Positions 29,274-32,849 of a DNA stretch of 32,849 nt are shown in pieces. Below the pieces are notes generated by a model. That model saw only the letters and a list, made by a program, of their open reading frames with translations. It ran no database searches and was not told where the DNA came from. Location of the stretch: the NCBI GenBank assembly GCA_034422075.1, contig DAOUJX010000055.1:1-32849 (forward strand), given 5' to 3'. This stretch comes from S34-282 sp034422075 (lineage in GTDB: Bacteria > Chloroflexota > Dehalococcoidia > Lucifugimonadales > Australimonadaceae). Every line of letters starts with the position of its first letter. Position 1 is the first letter of the stretch. The translations under genes were made by a program, and so were the position numbers.

Positions 29274-30668
29274 TTGAAGAGGTTCGTAGTCGCTACCATA
29301 GCCCTGGCCGGTGCCCTTGCCTGCACTAGTCCGGCACCCACTCCTACGAGTGTGCCACCGCCTACAGAGACTCCATCTCCGACGCCGACGAGCACGCCTA
29401 CACCGACTCCAACGCCCACCGCGACCGCAACTCCGACCCCCACCCCTACTGCCACGCCGACGCCGTCCCCAACGCCCCCTGCTACGCCGCCCCCCGGTCC
29501 CACGCCCACCGCGACCGCGTCGCCAACCCCTCCTCCCACCCCCACACCGACGCAGGTTCCTGCGGAGTATCTGGTGGGTCTCGGTAACGCCAGAGCGGAA
29601 GAGCTGGAAGGGGCGCAGGCTGAGACTTACGCGAGAGCATTCGCCGATGCCAAGGAACTGGGATTGGGCAACTCGGACGCTCGGGACTATGCCAGCGGTC
29701 TCCTCTTGCACGCCACGCGCGCCGAGTACAGCGGCAACGAACTTGCCGGTGATGCAGTGATTCAGGACTACGCCGCGGCGTTCGCGCAGCCCCTGGACGG
29801 ATCAGTGGTGAGCGCGCTGGGCAGCGCCGGTGAAACGGTTCGCAGGAACGCCATCGAGTGGCCTTTCGATCAGAAGACCGTCTCGGAGGAATCGTTCGCC
29901 GAACACTATGCGTCGGCATTCACGCTAACCGGTGAAGATGGAGTAGCCGCCCATCTGTACGCATCCATCTACGCCGGCAACCGCTACCTACAGGCCGCTG
30001 ACGAACGGGCTACCGAACTGGCAGAGGCAGCGATTCGCGGCTACGAGCAGTCCAGTTCGCCAAGCTTGCTGGAACGATTCGCGCAGGCTCAGGGCTACAT
30101 GAACGGCTACGTGGAGGCCCAGTGGAGGGCAGAACCGGAACAGGGGCTCACGAGTGAGAACAGAGTTGTTGCGTGGGCTGCTGCTTACGCGCGGGCCTAC
30201 GCTCGCGCCTTCAGAATTGCTCGAGCCGAAGGGCGTGATGAGCCCTTGGACGCGGCGCATTGGTACGCCTTCAACTTCGCACATGCCAGGGTGGACATGG
30301 CCTTCCTAGAGGGGGACGCCTTCCGCACCGCTCAGTTCACGCTGGGCGGGTACTATGCTGCAGCAGAGCACGGGCTCAAGGGCGAGGCCCGCAACACCTA
30401 CGCCTTGGACTACTACGAGGGGTTCTGGGCGAAGCGCGGCCAAGCGATGTGGCCTCTAGAGAGAGCAGGCATCTACGCCATTGCATACGCTGACGCCAAG
30501 CGAGAAGGCAGAACGAACGAGAACGCCGAGGCACACGCAGAGGCGTACGAGCAGGCTTACACGTCAGCCAGGCGAGAAGGGACGCCGGAAGATCTAGCCC
30601 ACGCGATCGCTCTTGCGTTCGCAGAGGCGGAGGCGGGAGAGGCCCCCAGCCCTACACCAACGCCATAG
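29274..30668 (+). CDS. Putative lipoprotein with Pro/Thr stalk and Ala/Tyr-rich helical repeats
   Basis: 464 residues from a TTG at 29274, with GGGG about 8 bases upstream. The first 17 residues are a lipoprotein signal (MKRFVVATIALAGALAC, Cys17). A stalk of about 75 residues almost wholly Pro and Thr follows (TPTPTPTPTATATPTPTP type). The rest is helical and built around recurring Y-A-x-A-[FY]-A-x-A words with EG or GR between (ETYARAFADAKELG, AAAYARAYARAFRIARAEGR, GIYAIAYADAKREGR, AEAYEQAYTSARREG), ending SPTPTP. No enzyme motif is seen. It looks like a surface protein standing away from the membrane, perhaps for binding partners or the wall. I know no family for it. Confidence 0.8.
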   Translation: MKRFVVATIALAGALACTSPAPTPTSVPPPTETPSPTPTSTPTPTPTPTATATPTPTPTATPTPSPTPPATPPPGPTPTATASPTPPPTPTPTQVPAEYLVGLGNARAEELEGAQAETYARAFADAKELGLGNSDARDYASGLLLHATRAEYSGNELAGDAVIQDYAAAFAQPLDGSVVSALGSAGETVRRNAIEWPFDQKTVSEESFAEHYASAFTLTGEDGVAAHLYASIYAGNRYLQAADERATELAEAAIRGYEQSSSPSLLERFAQAQGYMNGYVEAQWRAEPEQGLTSENRVVAWAAAYARAYARAFRIARAEGRDEPLDAAHWYAFNFAHARVDMAFLEGDAFRTAQFTLGGYYAAAEHGLKGEARNTYALDYYEGFWAKRGQAMWPLERAGIYAIAYADAKREGRTNENAEAHAEAYEQAYTSARREGTPEDLAHAIALAFAEAEAGEAPSPTPTP

Positions 30669-30742
30669 GTGCCTTCGGATGGTTGACCAGCCGCCCATGG
30701 CTTGGTAGGCTGAACCGCACAGACCGTTCGCGGAGTAACCAC

Positions 30743-31087
30743 GTGATCAACATCAGCGACGCCGCAGCCGAGCGGCTCAAGGGAATATTGGTAGAAGAGG
30801 GGCAGCCCGATGCCGCCCTACGTGTCATCGTCGTCCCAAACGGCCACCATGGCGCACAGTACATGCTTGCGCTCGAGGATGCGCCCAAGGACGACGACAT
30901 GGTTATGCACGAGAACGGCGTCCGTGTGGTCGTCGACACCGACAGCGTTTCGCTTATCGAGGGCGCGGAGATCGATTACGCGGAGAGCCTGATGCGCAGC
31001 GGGTTCGTCATCAGTAATCCGAACATTGCGCCGTCGGGCGGCGGCTGCGCCTGTGGCGGCAACTGCGGCTGCGGCGCCGCGCACTAG
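30743..31087 (+). CDS. HesB/IscA-like protein with an altered first ligand and Cys-rich tail
   Basis: 114 residues from GTG 30743, with GGAG at 30732-30735. The fold is that of A-type iron-sulfur carriers: INISDAAAERLKGILVEEGQPDAALRVIVVP, then VVVDTDSVSLIEGAEIDYAESLMRSGFVISNPN. The first conserved Cys (usually GGCSGFQY) is replaced: NGHHGAQY. The C-terminus has more Cys than usual (GGGCACGGNCGCGAAH). It may still bind a cluster through the tail and the His residues, or bind another metal. A strong terminator follows. Confidence 0.85.
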   Translation: MINISDAAAERLKGILVEEGQPDAALRVIVVPNGHHGAQYMLALEDAPKDDDMVMHENGVRVVVDTDSVSLIEGAEIDYAESLMRSGFVISNPNIAPSGGGCACGGNCGCGAAH

Positions 31088-31112
31088 AGGCGCGTCCTCA
31101 ACCAGCTAAGCC

Positions 31113-31137
31113 AAAGGGCCCCGATCAGGGGCCCTTT
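31113..31137 (+). terminator. Rho-independent terminator of the HesB-like gene
   Basis: A perfect 10-bp stem AAAGGGCCCC (31113-31122) with GGGGCCCTTT (31128-31137) around GATCA; the run of Ts is short, with TCTTT shortly after. Confidence 0.85.
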
Positions 31138-31139
31138 CT

Positions 31140-31300
31140 GTCTTTCCTCGTCATCCCCGTGCGGGCGGGGGAAGGCCCTAGCCCTCTAGCGCCCTCTCCC
31201 GCCCCCCGCCCTAAGCGGTAGGGGGCAAGAGAGAGATTACGGTGGAGAGGGTAGGTTGAGCGCGTGGCGTTCAGATTCCTGCTCTTGCAGGAATGGCGAA
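31140..31300. repeat. Palindromic intergenic repeat, copy 4
   Basis: Contains CGTCATCCCC, CCCTCTCCCGCC with GGAGAGGG, and a perfect 8-bp hairpin ATTCCTGC (31275-31282) with GCAGGAAT (31287-31294). Similar words occur in the other intergenic blocks. It lies between convergent genes and holds no gene. Confidence 0.45.
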
Positions 31301-31309
31301 GGGTAGCCG

Positions 31310-32335
31310 TTACCCGATTTCCACCGCTCTGCCATCTGAGGCGGACTGGCGCATGGCGATCGTGATTTGGGCTGCGCGCAGGCCGTCCTGACCGGAGGCT
31401 AGCGGCGCATCGCCGTTCTCCACTGCCTCTTCAAACTCCGTCACCTGGTTCGTGTACATCGCCAGCGGATCGGGAGGGCGGAAGCGCTGCGTCATCCCCA
31501 ACGACGCGCACGCAATCGTCAACTCCCCTTGCAAGGTCGTGTCCACGCTACCGGTGACGGCGCAGCGTCCAAGGCTACCGTACACTGCGACGTCGTTATG
31601 CGGGTAGTCGGGTGTGCGACGGCTCGTCCTCACTACGCCGACCGACCCGTCGTCGAACCGCAGCAGCATCGCTAGCAGCTGCTCAAGGGGTGAGGCGGCG
31701 TGGGCGTCATTCAGCGCCGTCACAGCCGTAACCTCGCGGCCGGTCAGGAAGCGCAGCAGGTCGACGCAGTGGACGCCGGTGGCCATCATCACGCCTGCGC
31801 CGGCCTTCGACGGGTCCTCCCACCACTCCTGACCGGGAGGTCTCGGAGGGGGCGCGACTTCGCCACGCACGCCGCGCACCCACGACACTTCCGACAGCGA
31901 TAGCGTGCCGAGCGCACCCTCGGAGATGAGGGCGCGCAGCCGCTGATGGCCCGGGTGGTGGCGCAGGTGGAAGCCGATGCCCAGGCGCACGCCTGCGCGC
32001 TCACATGCGTCGATCATCGCCTGGCACTCGTCTAGCGTCAGCGCCATCGGCTTTTCGCACAGCACATGCTTGCCTGCCGCCGCCGCCTTGAGCGTTTGCT
32101 CAGCGTGCAAGTGGTTCGGCGAGGCAAGGTAGACAACGTCCACGGCGGGGTCGATAAGCATTGCGTCGTAGTCGTCATAAGCAGCAGCGCCGCCGTGCTT
32201 GTCCGCGAATACTTGCGCGCGCTCGCGCGTGCGGCTAACGATCGCCGCGATGCGCGCACCGGCGGCATTGATCGCCGGCGCCATCTTCTGGTCGGGGTGC
32301 CTGCCGGTGCTGACGATTGCCCAGCCTAGTGGCAT
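31310..32335 (-). CDS. Gfo/Idh/MocA family oxidoreductase
   Basis: 341 residues. The N-terminal Rossmann domain (GWAIVSTGRHPDQKMAPAI; VYLASPNHLHAEQTLKAAAAGKHVLCEKPMALTLDEC) has the family EKP motif with the catalytic Lys. The C-terminal part has GVHCVDLLRFLTGREV with the conserved Asp/His. It oxidises or reduces sugars, cyclitols or related compounds with NAD(P); substrate unknown. The ATG is preceded by AGGAGG with ideal spacing. It follows the thioredoxin reductase gene on the same strand with a 59-base gap. Confidence 0.93.
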   Translation of the reverse strand: MPLGWAIVSTGRHPDQKMAPAINAAGARIAAIVSRTRERAQVFADKHGGAAAYDDYDAMLIDPAVDVVYLASPNHLHAEQTLKAAAAGKHVLCEKPMALTLDECQAMIDACERAGVRLGIGFHLRHHPGHQRLRALISEGALGTLSLSEVSWVRGVRGEVAPPPRPPGQEWWEDPSKAGAGVMMATGVHCVDLLRFLTGREVTAVTALNDAHAASPLEQLLAMLLRFDDGSVGVVRTSRRTPDYPHNDVAVYGSLGRCAVTGSVDTTLQGELTIACASLGMTQRFRPPDPLAMYTNQVTEFEEAVENGDAPLASGQDGLRAAQITIAMRQSASDGRAVEIG

Positions 32336-32394
32336 CCGTTACCTCCTGCCATTACGGGATCGCAGGGCCGCCTCCAAGGAGGCGACTTCGCGCG

Positions 32395-32849
32395 TTAGGC
32401 CTCCGCCGACTCTTGGATGTAGCGGTAGGCGCCCATCGCCGCCGTGATGCCGTCTCCTACGGCCGTCCCCAACTGGCGGTCGGAGAACTGGCGGATGTCG
32501 CCAGCGGCAAACACGCCGGGGACGGAGGTTTGCATCTGGAGGTCGGTCTTCACATGCCCCGCCATATCCAGCTTGACGATGCCGCGCAAGTAGTCGCTGA
32601 CAGGGTGGAAGCCTATGTAGATGAATATGCCTTCAGCGGCGATGTCGGAAGTCTCGCCCGTCTTGACGTTGCGGATAGAGACCGAGCTAACGGCACCGTT
32701 GCCTTCGATGCGGTCGACCACGCTGTCCCATACGAAATCCATCTTGGGCTCGTCGAACGCGCGCTGCTGAAGGATGCGGCTGGCGCGCAATTGGTCGCGG
32801 CGATGTACCACGGTGACGTGGTTGACAAGCCGTGTGAGGTAGAGCCCTT
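32395..32849 (-). CDS. trxB: Thioredoxin reductase, C-terminal part (truncated by the window end)
   Basis: The gene runs off the right edge; the visible 150 residues are the end of a thioredoxin reductase-like flavoprotein. GLYLTRLVNHVTVVHRRDQLRASRILQQRA is the NADPH-binding segment with the HRRD motif, VFAAGDIRQFSDRQLGTAVGDGITAAMGAYRYI is the FAD-binding end. The C-x-x-C motif would lie outside the window. It may supply electrons to thioredoxin and so to MsrA and perhaps to the thioredoxin-like lipoprotein. Confidence 0.92.
   Translation of the reverse strand, partial: GLYLTRLVNHVTVVHRRDQLRASRILQQRAFDEPKMDFVWDSVVDRIEGNGAVSSVSIRNVKTGETSDIAAEGIFIYIGFHPVSDYLRGIVKLDMAGHVKTDLQMQTSVPGVFAAGDIRQFSDRQLGTAVGDGITAAMGAYRYIQESAEA

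Noticed and set aside
29258..29545. Minus-strand Gly/Val repeat protein
   Set aside because: Antisense of the Pro/Thr stalk; no translation signals.
1..32849. CRISPR array
   Set aside because: No regularly spaced short direct repeats with unique spacers were found; the only tandem repeat is coding (12076-12279).

Overview
The window is a high-GC bacterial chromosome segment. It most resembles Chloroflexota of the SAR202/Dehalococcoidia kind; this is inferred from overall protein character, the order rplU-rpmA-rpmE-DUF1385 and the htpX-pspAB pair, with no phylogeny run. About the first 9.1 kb is accessory DNA and the remaining 23.7 kb is mostly ordinary chromosomal genes.

Accessory part (1-9101). 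A tyrosine integrase lies next to the 3' end of a tRNA-Ser(TGA) gene, which is the usual arrangement of an integrated element; that element would extend leftwards out of the window. Between tRNA-Ser and tRNA-Gln(CTG) lies a large two-domain nuclease (PD-(D/E)XK plus RNase H-like exonuclease). To the right of tRNA-Gln, a 4.45 kb segment (4656-9101) is bounded by an imperfect inverted repeat. It carries an IS1595-family transposase with two textbook promoters and no room for a leader, an odd tRNA-like sequence, three very small membrane-peptide genes, a DUF805 membrane protein, two large hairpin-forming intergenic structures (one with pseudoknot topology), a DNA methyltransferase fused to an HNH nuclease, and a 64-residue protein.

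Core part (9107-32849). In order: msrA; the ribosomal genes rplU-rpmA-rpmE with a DUF1385 membrane protein; a lipoprotein with two thioredoxin-like modules; a beta-hydroxyacid dehydrogenase; a GlcG-like protein; an ABC-2 exporter pair; a BlaI-like repressor with a C-terminal membrane anchor; an SRPBCC protein; two base-excision glycosylases (AlkA-like and Fpg/Nei-like); sucC-sucD; an aminotransferase; htpX-pspAB; a copper-resistance operon (csoR-copA-YHS protein); an Lrp/AsnC regulator; a ferredoxin; a repeat-rich lipoprotein; a HesB/IscA-like protein; a Gfo/Idh/MocA oxidoreductase; and the C-terminal end of thioredoxin reductase.

The most notable item is at 11573-12907 (minus). Read naively it is three broken open frames. 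All three are in one frame and are joined by two TGA codons, and each TGA falls exactly at the first catalytic position of a thioredoxin C-x-x-C motif (W-TGA-P-T-C and W-TGA-P-A-C). Each TGA is followed at the same distance by the same 18-base hairpin with a GGU-containing loop, as expected for a bacterial SECIS element. I therefore annotate one secreted lipoprotein with two selenocysteines (U105 and U345), built from two duplicated thioredoxin-like modules joined by a tandem-repeat Pro/Ala/Thr linker. The selenocysteine machinery is not in this window, so this is a strong inference, not a proof.
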